Numbered from the stretch's first letter, positions 9,700 to 20,511 are shown. The stretch: DNA of 42,640 nucleotides from Pseudomonas syringae pv. cilantro (GCF_001293775.1 NZ_LGLN01000033.1:8957-51596), one strand, 5' to 3'. Notes: generated from the letters alone by a model not told the origin. Program-made: numbers and translations.

Positions 9700-11104
9700 T
9701 TACATTGGTTTTTGCCACTCAGAGGTCGCGTGACGGTACCGGGGGTTTTGAACCTTCGGACTGCCGAATTTTTCTTTGTCGATAACGAACGATTTGGCCA
9801 TGAGGTCTCGAACACCACCGAGGCGCTCCATAGACGTCAGCTCTGCCGTGATGTCCTTCACGACGGTCGTGAACGCCTTGGTCGACTGCGACTTCATGAA
9901 CTCAGGGGTGGACAGAGCAAACTCGCGATCCGGTAAGCCCGGAATGCCGGCCCATCCAGTCATGGTGTTAACCGCTTTGATCAGGAAGCTTCCTTGGATG
10001 CCTTGGGCAGAGGGCACGCCGTATTTGCGTTTCAGGTCGCCGCAAATCTTGTCAACATCGCCTATCAATTTGGTCACCAACCTGTTGCCGTCACCGATAC
10101 CCTTTTCATCGAACGCGACCCGTATTTCCTTCAGAGTCTGTCGGATGGTGACGAAATGGTCTTCGTTGCGAATCTGCTTGGCAGCCATGATCGCGTTCGG
10201 CACGCTGCCGGAGACCTGGGTCATCCAGGCTGAGAAAAGCGGCAGGTCGAGAGCGACAGTCTGCGCACCCCCGTGAGATTTGATTTCAGCGATGCTCGTC
10301 TGTGTTTTGCTGGAGAGGTTGGCCAGGAGGCGAGCCGTGAAGTCGTGACCGAAGAAGCCGCTTTTTTTCAGCCAGTGCAACTGATAGGCATGGCGTATCG
10401 GATGAATAAACGAGTCGGCCTTAAGGTGCTTAGCTGCCATGGAATAGTAGATGGACTTGTAGGCCAGCCAGTTCAGGGAAGCGATGAACATCTCCAGCTG
10501 CTTTGTGGCGCCGCCGAAATCTTCGGGCTTCTTCCTGGCGAAGTCTTGCTCGGTGAAGACGTGGCCATCGGAGCCTACGAGTTTCACTTCTTGCGACCAG
10601 CGTCCACGTGTGTCGCCCACATCTGCCAATTCGGCAAAGATTGCAGCGCTCAAGGCGCTGTACTTGCCGTAGGCATCAGTGGCTTGGTGCCCGAGCATTC
10701 TCATGGTCAGGTAGTACACGCTGGAAGATTTATCCCAGGTGCAGACCATGTTCATTTTCAGCTGCTCCAGGAGACCTGCGAAGTCCTCATCGACGAACTT
10801 ACCTCCGCGAATCTCGGGGCGGATCAGCGCGGCTTCCCGTTGTGCAACCTCGTCGACCGTCTGCAGTTCGAACTGGGTTGGGTCAACGAAGCGCAGGTAC
10901 GGGAACTGCTTTTTCCGCGCTTCCCGGTGCTGAGGCTTGTAGTTGTCGATGCACAACAGGTCATCGTAGAAAAGAATGCCCTGGAGGAAATTCTCTACAG
11001 CGCACAGGTCTCCATTGATCGTGTCGGTGTTTTGTACCGTGACAGCTCCAGTGGCACAGCTGGACAGCTGTGAGGGTGGCATTGTCTATAAGTGCGTAGG
11101 TCAT
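9700..11104 (-). pseudogene. Unknown conserved-looking gene with a frameshift near its 5' end
   Basis: The long frame (9700-11082, 460 codons from ATG 11082) reads as a soluble, mainly helical protein without recognised motifs. Its apparent N-terminus MPPSQLSSCATGAVTV has no ribosome binding site. One frame over, ATG 11104 begins MTYALIDNATLTAVQ, which reads as a natural start and has an AGGG about 11 nt upstream. Removing one base in CAGCTGTGCC would join the two as ...LTAVQ-R-ATGAVTV.... I therefore take the original start to be 11104 and infer a +1 insertion near 11055-11060. If the lesion is real, the gene is probably dead unless reinitiated at 11082. The neighbour upstream is also frameshifted. 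Function unknown; the place in a defence cluster is the only hint. Confidence 0.5.
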
Positions 11105-11394
11105 GAGCTCGTTGCCCTGTCGTGTTGTGGTTACGATGATAACCACTCCTGGCCAGAAACTGAGCAGGCCGAAAAGCATCGGTGGCCGTTTCTATCACAA
11201 GGTTGATTAGCGCCAACTAGCGGATGTTGAACGGGGGGGCTCGTCGGCCCGTCATGCGGATGATTTCGCTCCGGCGGTCAAGAGAGCGCTTCGAGAAGCG
11301 CGTGAGGGTATCTGCTCCAACCCTAACTGCGACGCGTCCAGCGTCGACCATACTTAGGCCACATAGCGCTGCGTCCAGCGCCTGCGGCCCGCAC

Positions 11395-12654
11395 TCATCG
11401 CCCGAATTTGGGGCTTTGCGCCGCTATTCGTGCTGTGGTGTAAGCGTTGGCGAACTCTGACTGGTCAATCGTGCCCTCCGTTAGGCTCTCATTGAGCTCG
11501 GTGAAGATTCGCAACCCTTCGCCAGCCGCTACAGATTCCAACTGAGCACATTTCGAACCTAGCAACCGGATGGAAACCTTCTCAAGACGCTCGTCCATTT
11601 GGTCTCCATGGTGAGACTCGACCAACAGCCTGTAAACCGCCCAGAGTCGTTTGGCACAAGCCTTCGGCAAATGACCCATGAGTGCGGCGGTGATGATCAA
11701 AAGGACTATGGTCTCAAGGGCCTGATCAGGGGCATCATTTTTCATAGCTGCTTTGACATGCCAGTGTCGCATCAGCGCAGCTAGTCCAGTCTCAGGAAGC
11801 TGAGCCTGCTCCACTAGTGCATGCAACGCCGATGCTGCATGCCCCAGCGATTTTTCAAAGGGCACTCGATAATCCCAGAGCGCCGAGATCACTGAAATGA
11901 GCCTAGGTTCAGCGTCGAGGATTTCTACGGCTTGACGTACGGTTCGTGCAGTATAGGCAGCCGGGGGGAGCAGCCGGACAATTTCGGATAGCTGTACGAT
12001 TACCCCGACCCGCCATTCGCACAGCTGCGCAATTTTGCCGGCTTTTTCAATAGGGGAGAGCTGCCCAACCTCTGTCATTGCGGTCAGGACATCAAGCGTG
12101 CAGAAACCGTCGACCTCGGAACCTGCAGCACAAAATATCCGCAGCGATTCGTCATCAGAATAGAGCCGGTACCGTTCCGGCTCTTTGCCAAGTATCTCCA
12201 CGATTTCACTGTTGCTGCGCCCAATGACTCTGGCGGGCGATGCCTCGCTTGCCACCTCTGGAGGGGAGGGCTGAAGGATCGAGGCGAGATGGGGTTTCAA
12301 AGCGTTCTGTAGCTCCAAGCATTTGCTTCGCTTTGGGCTTCCAAACACGGGGTTCGTGAACTCGGCAAGCTCCTCCATCGTGGCCTTGGCCACCGCAATT
12401 TGACCGAAGAAAGTGATGACGGCGTCGATCAGCCCCAAGTCGTTAAGGACTAACAGTGCTGTCCAATCCAGCAAAGGCACTCGCTTGCGCAGGTCATCGG
12501 CACCGGTCGGCTGCCAACCTGTATCGTTGACCATTGCCAAGTGATACTGGCGATCATCCCGGCTGGACGCCTTGGCAATTTCCCACAGGTGCACGATATC
12601 GCAAACGTAAGACAGCACCAGTCGTGGGCGCCACGAGAAAGGAACGGTATTCAA
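11395..12654 (-). pseudogene. C-terminal (PIN-like) fragment of broken DUF4365-TPR-PIN gene
   Basis: This 419-codon frame opens with TTG 12654, but the frame is open further upstream and there encodes RGLPEAAERSLQQGLNTVPF, so the TTG is not a natural gene start. VPLLDWTALLVLNDLGLIDA followed by FGQIAVAKATMEELAEF resembles the start of a PIN nuclease-like fold (D63, E94/E95 of this fragment), a domain known at the end of large TPR proteins. The remainder is helical. The upstream fragment stops at 12651 within one codon of this TTG, in another frame. I infer a single-base loss between about 12655 and 12700 that split one polypeptide. An alternative is two genuine genes overlapping by TTGA. Confidence 0.5.
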
Positions 12655-13595
12655 TCCCTGCTGTAGGGAGCGCTCTGCCGCTTCTGGAAGGCCTCTCTGT
12701 CGGGCGTCATTCCAGTCAGTGCTTTCAGGCTTTCCACCAACTCCGTGCCAGAGGCGCCCTCTCGGATTTCGCCTCTCCAGAGCATCCGGGAATTCGGGAA
12801 ATTCCTGAAGAATGCATCAGCGCGTGTGCGGAACTGCTCTCTATCCCTGGCAAGGTCGATGTCACTGCGTCCACCCAGAGTGCCGCTCAGGTGCATCATC
12901 AAGTAGGTGCCTTCCTGGCTCTCTACACTCTGATCCACCAGTTCGCCCGCTCGCAGGGCCAGCTCCAGTAGCCGTTCGCTCGTTGGGTCGGAAAACTGAA
13001 TGAGAAAGAACAGTAACTTAATGAACTCCAATTGTTCCCCTTTGGATCTCGCAGTTTCGAGCGCTCTTTCCGCTGCCTCCACGGCGTCATCGACGTAGCC
13101 GCAACGCGTGGCAATCGTCGCATAGGTGTTCAGTGCCAGTGGATCGTCAGATCCTGTGGCTACAATTTTCAACAACCGGTCGCGGGCCTTTTCCGTTTCG
13201 CCTAGGTGATCAAGTGCCAATGCCTCGAAGGCTCCCATTCGATCGCCAGGCTCAACGCGAACTCGATTGCTTTGACACAGCTCTACGATGCCTTGCCAAT
13301 CTCTCAAGGTCACCAAGGCCAACCCAAGCCGCGCAGCCACCGCAGGCGAGAAGACATAGTGCTCAGTGATCCTTTCGGAGAGTCGAACACACGCCTGCGC
13401 GCTCTGCGGGTCGGTAGGGTCAAGCTCGTGGATGAGGGTGAGTGCAATACTGACGGGCCGATCCAGTTCTTCATACCTGGCCTGCAGCGTCCTCAACGCC
13501 TCATCCTTGGCCAACCTGCTCATCTCCAACTGGAGATAAAATTGTGCGAGGGCGGCTTCGGGGGCTAGAGCAGGATCTGCTTCGAGCAGCCCCAT
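12651..13595 (-). pseudogene. Middle TPR-like fragment of broken DUF4365-TPR-PIN gene
   Basis: A 314-codon frame starting at ATG 13595. It lies in the same frame as the coding stretch just upstream, separated only by TAG 13599-13601 and one TGG codon. The product is a run of helical-hairpin repeats (for example AAVAARLGLALVTLRDWQGI, then LALNTYATIATRCGYVDDAV), typical of TPR arrays and with no domain start at its first residue. It therefore reads as the middle of a repeat protein exposed by a nonsense mutation. The end (SAPYSRD-stop at 12651) lies in a region where the neighbouring frame carries the better continuation. Confidence 0.55.
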
Positions 13596-13601
13596 CCACT
13601 A

Positions 13602-15360
13602 GTTCACGAGGCCGGTCTGAACTGATTTGTGCGCCGAAATAGACGCTGCGGTGACAGCCGCCCCAAACAGGGGGTGGCTGCGATCCACGTCACCGACGTA
13701 TGCGCCAAAGCCTTGATAGCACGCCCGAAATTTACGGGTTTCATAGAGCAGAAGCGTGCCCCAGAACTGCTTGTCAGGTGAGTGGGGCAACTGATCATTT
13801 GCCGACAATGCGAGGGTGAAGTCCGCCAATTGACCCGCAATGCCCCGCAAGACCTCATGGATATGGGGTAAGTCCGGGCGCTTCTGCGCTGCATCCTTCA
13901 GGTCTGCAAGTATCGACTCTGCTTTGCCAAGGGCCGACGCTGTGGCCCCCCCAGATGTCGACGAGCTGCTCTATGTTGGAGCCCCAGCCAGATGCCTTTA
14001 TGGACAGGACAGCATCGTTAATCGCAACCCAAGCTTCCTCAAGCTTTTGAAGGTCTACACCTGGAAGACCTGCGGGTGGGATAGATTCACGTCGCGGCGT
14101 AGTGGCGGTGGCCACTGCGAGGGAAAATTTGGCTCGGGCCCTAAGCAACAGCAACAGTTCACGAATGTCATCGGACGCGTCACAGGCTTCAAGGCCCGCC
14201 TCGCAGTCCGTCAGGGCATTTGCCGGTTCTTCAGACAGCCAATGTGCAAACGCTCTGGCGAAAGAGCGTTGAGGTTCCGCAAGCAAATTCGCCTGCTCAA
14301 CGGCCAACTCGTAATGCCCTTGCACGGCATGCAGCCGGGAGCGAATGGCAATGATGGTTGGATCTTCACCCTCCAGTAAATCATGTAGCTCTGCAAGTGA
14401 GTCGCTATCGTTCTCGAATCGGATGCGGATCTCCGCTTCCACCTGGGCTGCTCGGAACTTGGGGAGCGGCGTTACCTCATACGCGTTCTGGTAGGAAGAG
14501 ACTGCCGCTCTGTTATCTCCCGTTTGAACCTGCCAGTTGCCACGTAGGCGCCAATATTCTGCGAGCTCAAGGGTGGCCGACCCTTCGAGTTTTGGCTCTG
14601 CCTCATCGAGCTGGATCTTCGCTCGATCCAGCGCGGTGACCTGTAGATCTGCCTTGGCCTGAGTCAAGTTCCAGGCAAGCGTGCCGCGAGCTGGGTTGAC
14701 CCAGTAGTCTTCCGTTGGGCCTGCCAAGGCGTTCATCAGTGCGGAGCCTCGTGCAGCCAAGCCTTTTACCACGCCCTGAACCAGGGTTAAGCGGTCATCT
14801 GCTTGCATCCCTGGGTGTGTTTGCTCTGCGCGCTCACTCAGGATATGCCCCATGCGAGACAGTTCGTTCTGGTGGCGAATGTCCTCCGAGAGATCCGTAG
14901 CTATTGTTAGTACGTTCTTTGTGGGCGCACGAAGGGTGACGGATTTGCGTTCAGCGGACAGATCGTCGACCGAGATGCGATTCAGCTCATCCCTGAGCCA
15001 AACATAGTAAAGGGGGCAGTCGACAGGATCTTCGTTCACCGATAGGTCGCAGATCACCAGAAGTACCGGTTCTACGGCTCGGGCGTAATAGCGGACAGTG
15101 GTGGCTTTCAGAGACACCGAAATGTATTCGCCATCCGCCGTCAGGTTCGGAGAGCGGGTGCCCTTAAGCTGGATACGGAAAATATCCGTCGCTTGTTGAT
15201 TCGGCGTGGTCTGCACTTGGAAGTCATAGCCATAGTCGTCAGTCCCTTCCAGGCTTTGCACTCGCCAATTCTTGGGATGTCGAGCCATCAGGCAACGTGT
15301 TGCATCGGCATTGATGTCGTGCTGATCACCCGTCCCAGGTAGAGGCCCGTCAACTGGCAT
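13602..15360 (-). pseudogene. N-terminal DUF4365 nuclease-like + TPR fragment of a frameshifted giant gene
   Basis: ATG 15360 has a good ribosome binding site (GAGGAAG, 5 nt upstream). The first ~150 residues match DUF4365, a PD-(D/E)XK-like domain: VQSLEGTDDYGYDF (E38, D46) and FRIQLKGT (Q64, K66). TPR-like helices follow from about residue 190. The open frame nominally runs to 13855 (501 codons), but its last ~25 residues (HSVGPWQSR...) are out of frame. Reading the G7 run at about 13945-13951 as G6 instead gives ASALGKAESILADLKDAAQ and continues cleanly to TAG 13599. The +1 error in a homopolymer could be a real mutation or a sequencing artefact. In this family the N-terminal domain would cut nucleic acid and the repeats would bind a trigger; this is inference. 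Confidence 0.62.
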
Positions 15361-15637
15361 GGTGCTTCCTCGGTATTATCAAAAATGGGTGCTGGAGGCT
15401 TGAACGGCGTTTTGATGCAGCACTATTTGTCCTGAGTATACCGGGCGTCAAACCGGGTTTGGGATCAGACTATGGGATCAATATCTCTGTAACTGGGGCT
15501 GCGAGTCAGGTTGGGTGCATCCCCCATGTTGTATGAGACCGCCCAAGTTTTTCCGGACAGCGGCCCATCCACAACGCTCGGTAATGGCTTCCTGATGCCA
15601 GTCCGGTTACGCTGATGCATACCAGGGAGGAGGCGCA

Positions 15638-18514
15638 ATGAGTCAGTACCTTTTAAGTTTTGCCAGGCAGAACCTTGAGGGGCGTACTGATGCGTACCTG
15701 GTGCTTCTCTGGTGTATGTACCAGGCCAACCAAAGCAAGGGCCGCTACTCCGACCACATCAAGTCACACATCACCACTGCGTCGGATCAATTGCTGGGTC
15801 GTAACTACCAGCGCGTCGCTGCTCGCTTCAAGAAAGTGCTCGATAAAAGGCCTGAACTGGATCGGATACCACCCTCGGGCTTGAGGGCGTTAGATCACCT
15901 GCGCGTCAGGAATTTCCGGGGCTTTGGCGAGTTTGGTGCCGACGACAAAGGCACGTTCATTCGATTCAGTAAGCTGAAAAACATTTTCTACGCGCCCAAT
16001 GGCGGCGGCAAATCATCGCTCTGTGAAGCCATCGAAATTTGCACCACTGGGGACATCAAGGAAGCCGCCAGGCGCAAGACCAAGGTCAAGCAGTACATTG
16101 CACGAGGAGAAACCAAGCCCCAGCTCGCTCTCCTGGGAACGGATAAGCTCAAAATTGCGCCCAGTATCAGTTGGTCGAGCTGCTTCATTGATCGCAATCG
16201 CCTTCAGGAGTTTTCGCTGCTGGGCTCGAAGGACACTGGTAGTGGCGAAAGTGATGTCTTGGCGACCTTGTTCGGCCTGGAAGAGCTTCAGGAAGTCATT
16301 TCCCGATTCGTGCGCCCTGACAGCTTTACGCTCAAGGCATTCATGCGTGCCGACCAGGCCGAGGCCCTGGCGAACCTTGAACGCGCACGAACAGAGCTTG
16401 GCCAAGTGCGGAGCAAGCACAGGGCAGATCTCTACGCTGCGATTTCGCAAACCTGTCAGCTCTTGGGGCTGCGGGCCGATCAGGATTTCGAAATTCGTCC
16501 AAAGGTACAGCGGCTGCGCAAGACGATAGACATGCACATCCGTGGGGCCGAGCGACTGCGAGCGGCCAAAGCACCGGTGGTCATTCCCATCAAGCATGTT
16601 GCGCGTACGTCTGCCATCGCCAAGCGGTTGCTCAGCCGCAAAACGCAGATCGAGACACTGTTTCTGCAAAGGGCCAGTGACGTTAACTATCGCGCTGTTT
16701 TTGAAGCCTTGGAAGCTTTGGAAGCCACCGAACAGCCGTCTGAGCAGACCTGTCCCGCCTGTTTGACGCCCCTTGACCAAGTCACGGTGAACCCGTTTGA
16801 AAGGGCGCGTGATCAGATCAAGGCGCTCGGGGCTCTGGAGGCCCTGAAGCAATCCAAACAGAAAAATGATACTCAAGTTGTCCTCTGGGCTTCAAGGATC
16901 GCGACCGGGGTCAGTTCCGTGAAGGCCAATGCCTATGCCGATGTACCCTGCCCAGTGGCGATGGACGTATTGGAAGCGGTGCTCACAGAGTTCCATACGG
17001 CCACTGACCGCTCGACAGTGGCGGCGTCTGTCCTCAATGCTTTCATCGCGCTCGGTGCTGACAGTACAGCCCAGATCGAGGCCTATCTGCGTGCCTGCGA
17101 GCGCAGGCAACGGGAGGTTGATCAGGCGGAGGTTCAAGCGGCTCGTCTGGATGCGCTCATCGAACACCTCAAGCAGGTCGATGAGTCGCTGAAACGACAG
17201 TTTGACCTCAAAACCCAGGCGCTAACCGGGTTCACAGACGCCAATGACAGGATGCTTGCGCTGATAGGGCAGAGAACGGCTCTGCTCAATGACTCGGTGG
17301 ATAACAGCCACTTCAACCAGTTGCTCAAGGATCTTGAGGCTGAATACCGAACGCTGTATGGCGACCTGCTAGGTTACAAGCTAGAGCTCGAAAAAGCGCG
17401 CATCACAGGGATCGAAGCCAAGGCTGCCGAGTACTACCGCGCGATCAATAATCATGACGATGACCATGAGCAGATAGAGACACTGACCTTTGAAAGGCTC
17501 ACGGAGAGCTACCGCATCAAGATTACCAACGTGGACGGATCTCTGCTGGATGCGTTTGCCGTGCTCAGCGAGGGGCATCTGAGGGCATTGGGCTTATCGA
17601 TTCTTCTGGCGATGGCTGAGAAAAACAATTTTCCGCTCATCGTCTTTGATGACGTCGTCAATGCGATCGACACAGATCACCGATCCAACATCATTGATCT
17701 GTTTTTCAATGACACTTACCTGCGCCGGATCCAGATGGTGGTGACCACCCATGATCGCCTCTTCTGGGAGCGCTTCTGCATCATCGCTGACCGTCATCCT
17801 CAATGCGACCAGCACGCCAACCATGTGCTCAGCTATACGAATAAAGGCATCGTGGTCATTGATCACGCAGGTGGTTTTCAGAAAAAGGTGCACGTGGCGA
17901 TGTCGGTCTTCGACGTTCGGCAAGCATTGCTGTATTGCCGGATCTGGTTCGAGTCCATGGTACTGGAGTTCTGTATAGAGAACGGCGTCCAGGTCACCGC
18001 GAACTTCAACAAATCGCAGCTCAAGAAGAGTATGTACCTGCAGGTGAGTCTGGAGTACACCTTCAAGCTTGTGGAACCCTTCATTGACTACGACCTATCG
18101 CACTTCAATTTCATCAAGAATGATCTGGTGAACTGGGGCGGCCAAAACCAGGAGCATCACGCCTTTGATGAAGGAAGCCTGAACTTTGTGCACTCCAAGA
18201 CCAGTGGTGAGGTCTTGAAAATCTATGACGCGATCCGTTTACTGGAATGCCAGCTTTTCATGGGCAAAAAAAAGGACTTCGGAGAAAGGTACCTTGCAGA
18301 GGTGAATGAAAAAATCGAGAAGGGCCGCAGGAAATTGGCAGGACTCGCCAGAGCACCTGAAGAGGTACAAAAGGAGCACGGGGAAGGGTTGAAGGCGCTC
18401 GAAAAGCGCGCCATTGAGCTCACGCAGGAGCTTCAGTTCATCGAGCGCTGCGTAGTGAGCATGGCTGACCGCGCGCGAGCCGGGGAGCTACCCGCTGAGT
18501 TGCCGCCTGCCTAG
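15638..18514 (+). CDS. SMC/RecF-like AAA ATPase, putative defence protein
   Basis: A 958-residue protein with an SMC/RecN-type split ATPase. A helical N-terminal ~85 residues precede [15 protein letters not shown] and Walker [10 protein letters not shown] (119-127). A central coiled-coil region holds CPACLTPL (C372/C375), which looks like a zinc-hook or rubredoxin-like turn. An ABC signature-like [12 protein letters not shown] lies near 645 and Walker [13 protein letters not shown] at about 667-678 (D671/D672), followed by the H-loop MVVTTHD. About 230 residues after the ATPase form a separate helical domain. Such proteins act in DNA-end sensing and phage defence (RloC, PrrC-like, Lamassu and Septu ATPases). 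I see no HEPN-type RxxxxH motif and cannot choose among them. AGGGAGGAGG before ATG 15638 is a very strong ribosome binding site. Divergent from the DUF4365 gene. Confidence 0.7.
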   Translation: MSQYLLSFARQNLEGRTDAYLVLLWCMYQANQSKGRYSDHIKSHITTASDQLLGRNYQRVAARFKKVLDKRPELDRIPPSGLRALDHLRVRNFRGFGEFGADDKGTFIRFSKLKNIFYAPNGGGKSSLCEAIEICTTGDIKEAARRKTKVKQYIARGETKPQLALLGTDKLKIAPSISWSSCFIDRNRLQEFSLLGSKDTGSGESDVLATLFGLEELQEVISRFVRPDSFTLKAFMRADQAEALANLERARTELGQVRSKHRADLYAAISQTCQLLGLRADQDFEIRPKVQRLRKTIDMHIRGAERLRAAKAPVVIPIKHVARTSAIAKRLLSRKTQIETLFLQRASDVNYRAVFEALEALEATEQPSEQTCPACLTPLDQVTVNPFERARDQIKALGALEALKQSKQKNDTQVVLWASRIATGVSSVKANAYADVPCPVAMDVLEAVLTEFHTATDRSTVAASVLNAFIALGADSTAQIEAYLRACERRQREVDQAEVQAARLDALIEHLKQVDESLKRQFDLKTQALTGFTDANDRMLALIGQRTALLNDSVDNSHFNQLLKDLEAEYRTLYGDLLGYKLELEKARITGIEAKAAEYYRAINNHDDDHEQIETLTFERLTESYRIKITNVDGSLLDAFAVLSEGHLRALGLSILLAMAEKNNFPLIVFDDVVNAIDTDHRSNIIDLFFNDTYLRRIQMVVTTHDRLFWERFCIIADRHPQCDQHANHVLSYTNKGIVVIDHAGGFQKKVHVAMSVFDVRQALLYCRIWFESMVLEFCIENGVQVTANFNKSQLKKSMYLQVSLEYTFKLVEPFIDYDLSHFNFIKNDLVNWGGQNQEHHAFDEGSLNFVHSKTSGEVLKIYDAIRLLECQLFMGKKKDFGERYLAEVNEKIEKGRRKLAGLARAPEEVQKEHGEGLKALEKRAIELTQELQFIERCVVSMADRARAGELPAELPPA

Positions 18515-18648
18515 TGCGGTATGTTGCAGGCCACCGTTTGTATGAGCCCACCTGATCGACCTTTTCAGATTTATCAGGAATAAGCGTAATACTGTCGTTT
18601 TTTTGAACGTCGCAGCGCGTGCTAAGGACGGTGTGCGTTACGGCTGCT

Positions 18649-18870
18649 TTACTGTTTCGCAGGCAGTGAAGGGGCTGGAGGGAGGGGTACCGGAACGAAC
18701 GCTGGCAGGATTGCGGGTGGTTGATCTCGGAAAAGTGGCAGCCACTTACGGATCACGTTGGCATTGATGCCATGACTGATGGCAACGCTGGAAATGGAGG
18801 CGCCGGGTTGCAGGCATTCCTGGACAACCTGGGCTTTGAACGACTTGGGGTAAGAGCTTCGTTGGCGCAT
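18649..18870 (-). pseudogene. Truncated IS66 TnpA (accessory transposition protein)
   Basis: 73 codons from ATG 18870. The start RSYPKSFKAQVVQECLQPG and the helix-turn-helix ISSVAISHGINANVIRKWL are characteristic of IS66 TnpA, a small DNA-binding accessory protein normally of about 110-140 residues. The Pro-rich linker (PAFVPVPLPPAP) is present, but the C-terminal domain is missing and the frame ends at TAA 18649. It is not expected to support transposition. Confidence 0.7.
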
Positions 18871-18920
18871 TTAAGGGCTATCGCGTCCGCTTAAAAATAG
18901 GCGGACACCATCGCCCTTAA
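18871..18920. repeat. Imperfect inverted repeat in IS66 leader
   Basis: Arms 18871-18890 and 18901-18920 match at 17 of 20 positions (outer TTAAGGGC/GCCCTTAA, inner GTCCGC/GCGGAC) around a 10-nt A/T-rich loop. The hairpin lies directly upstream of tnpA and within the IS, so it probably controls transposase expression. The outer arm also supplies the stop codon for the interrupted DUF7380 frame. Confidence 0.6.
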
Positions 18921-18957
18921 TTTGGGATAACGGTAGGCGGGTTCACCGTTCGCTTAC

Positions 18958-19635
18958 GCAACAGCAACCTCAGGGGGAATTTTCCGCTTTCCGGTGCTTG
19001 CGATGATATAAAAACCCGGTGGATCAGGTCTACAACTTCGGAGGACAAGCCGGAGGGCGGTTCGTAGCTGAAGGAGAGTTTATCGGCGAGGTAGAACTCG
19101 ATTGCCTCGCAGTACGCCTCGATGGCTAGGCCAGCGCATTTGTGGAGGCTTTTGTGGTTGTCCACGCTACGTCAGCAACCCACGCTCGTATGAGTGGATG
19201 ATCGATATTCTCCGCAATAGCGGCGAGTACCTGGCTTTGCTCACCGGCGATGTCTGCAGGATTAGGAAAGCGCATTCCGTCTCTGGTCAGCCTTGGCCCG
19301 AAGGCATCATGGCGATCAACGGAAAAATGGTACGAGCACACCACCATCAGTACTCTATAAGCCAGATAAACACCCCGCTGACCTTCGGCAAGTGCCTGTT
19401 TGGACAGAGCGCTGAAATGGGCGTCAAGCGAGTAAAATTCGAGCGTGTCGATGGTCTCCAGCAGGCGGCTTATCTTCATTTGCTGGAAGTCCTCGATCGA
19501 CGCCAGTTCCAAATCAAAGAGATTGGGCTCGCTATTAGTTGCTGCATCTGGCTCTGCGGCGGTTGCTTGCAGTTGTTGCTCGCTCATTCCACTGTCAGGT
19601 TGTTGAGCTGGATCTGGTTGATCGGTGGCGTTCAC
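18958..19635 (-). pseudogene. DUF7380/DUF4209-type gene, frameshifted and cut by IS66
   Basis: The first frame (19126-19635, GTG start, or an internal ATG giving MSEQQLQATAAEP) runs through LETIDTLEFYSLDAHFSALS and FGPRLTRDGMRFPNPADIAG to HPLIRAWVADVAW, then becomes nonsense. The sense continues in the next frame as VDNHKSLHKCAGLAIEAYCE to 18958, where IS66 begins. The pattern of a four-helix N-terminal part ending in an R-x-R/W-x-AD-x-x-W segment is that of DUF7380, normally fused to a DUF4209 domain in proteins of about 600 residues. Only about 220 residues survive here. A one-base loss near 19165 plus the IS insertion make this a clear relic. The family name is from memory of the pattern and moderately sure. 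Confidence 0.6.
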
Positions 19636-19749
19636 TCTTCAGTTACTCCTACCTTCTGTAGTCCCAGACCTCAGCGGGTGCTCAACGAAATGAAAGTTGA
19701 AGGACTACACGCTCAATAAACAACAAGATATGAGAATCGGTATAGCGGT

Positions 19750-20226
19750 TCATTCCTTGCCCCGCGTCCAGAGCTTATTGACCGTCTGCTTGCTGATCCC
19801 CAACGATTCTGCAGTCATTTTCTGGGTCATCCCTTGGGCTTTGCACTTGAGGACATTCTCCAGCCGTTGCGAGTCGATCTGTCTGCCGGGGAGCCGTGTG
19901 ACCAGCTTACCGTCCTTGACCTGATTGGTAATCGTGTCCAGTCCACCGTCGGCCTCGAATTCGTCGAGTTCGGTGCGCGTCTGACGTAGAAGACTGTCAA
20001 TCGTCTCCCCCTTACTGGTCGCTAGGGCGAGGGTCAAAAATGTCAGGGGGCTGATCCCGAAGGTCTCGCTAATAAGCTCAAGTTTCTCAACGGTGATACC
20101 TGATTTTCCGTGTTCCAATCTTGCCAGGTAGGTGTGGCTGCTAGCTTCGGCGAGGCTTTCCCTGGTTCGCTTTTCTTTACTGCGTAGCGTGCGAAGCACT
20201 GCGCCGATCGCAAGCCTAAGGTTCAT
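19750..20226 (-). CDS. XRE-family transcriptional regulator with second C-terminal HTH
   Basis: A 158-residue protein. Residues ~1-65 form a Cro/C1-type HTH (LRSKEKRTRESLAEAS, then YLARLEHGKSGITVEKLELI). A helical linker follows, and residues ~115-158 carry a second homeodomain-like HTH (QRLENVLKCKAQGMTQKMTAESLGISKQTVNKLW). Pseudomonas accessory regions carry many such regulators. It is divergent from the metallophosphoesterase operon with a 285-bp intergenic region that holds an inverted repeat, so it may regulate itself and that operon. Start ATG 20226 has GGGGAAGC nearby as a ribosome binding site. Confidence 0.75.
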   Translation of the reverse strand: MNLRLAIGAVLRTLRSKEKRTRESLAEASSHTYLARLEHGKSGITVEKLELISETFGISPLTFLTLALATSKGETIDSLLRQTRTELDEFEADGGLDTITNQVKDGKLVTRLPGRQIDSQRLENVLKCKAQGMTQKMTAESLGISKQTVNKLWTRGKE

Positions 20227-20264
20227 GGAGCTTCCCCAAAGCTAACGATAAAGCCATGTTGCCT

Positions 20265-20302
20265 AGTCCCCTTCCACTGTATATAGTTGCTTATAGGGGA
20301 CT
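20265..20302. promoter_or_regulatory. Candidate operator (inverted repeat) upstream of XRE gene
   Basis: AGTCCCC (20265-20271) and GGGGACT (20296-20302) form a 7-bp perfect inverted repeat 24 nt apart, flanking the A/T-rich TATATAGTTGCTTATA. It lies 39-76 nt upstream of the XRE start, where a promoter and autoregulatory operator are expected. This is inference from position and symmetry only. Confidence 0.3.
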
Positions 20303-20511
20303 TCTGTCGTGAGCAGAGCTGGTATTGCTCAGGCGCGCGTCCCTTTCCAATAGGTGGAGCAAACGCGAAAACCTTTTATGGGGGGCTGGGCTGAGAGGCT
20401 TAGTGGTCAGTTCAATATACCCATAAACCGATCATTGGTGGCTCTCGCTTACTGGGCCAGCAAGCGCATATCAGCGGCACACCAAGCTGTCCAGCGAACC
20501 CACGAGTTGTC

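Larger units (their letters stand above)
18649..18957 (-). mobile_element. IS66-family insertion sequence remnant (left end + start of tnpA)
   Basis: On the minus strand the element begins with GTAAGCG (18957 downward), the typical IS66 terminal sequence. An ~87-nt leader and then a truncated tnpA follow. Only the left end remains: there is no rest of tnpA, no tnpB, no tnpC and no recognisable right terminal repeat before the SMC-like gene ends at 18514. The IS end interrupts a DUF7380-like reading frame, so the insertion happened inside that gene and a later deletion removed the rest of both. The 134-bp gap 18515-18648 shows no gene. Confidence 0.65.

Noticed and set aside
10273..11073. 266-codon plus-strand frame
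   Set aside because: It lies fully antisense to the unknown minus-strand gene, has no ribosome binding site and reads as a shadow of G+C-rich codons.
11190..11420. Open minus-strand frame of about 68 codons (SMVDAGRVAVRVGADTLT) between the two broken genes
   Set aside because: No usable start except an internal ATG giving about 45 codons, and it overlaps the end of the PIN-like fragment in another frame.
16013..16876. 287-codon minus-strand frame
   Set aside because: Antisense to the Walker A region of the SMC-like ATPase, which is clearly the coding strand.
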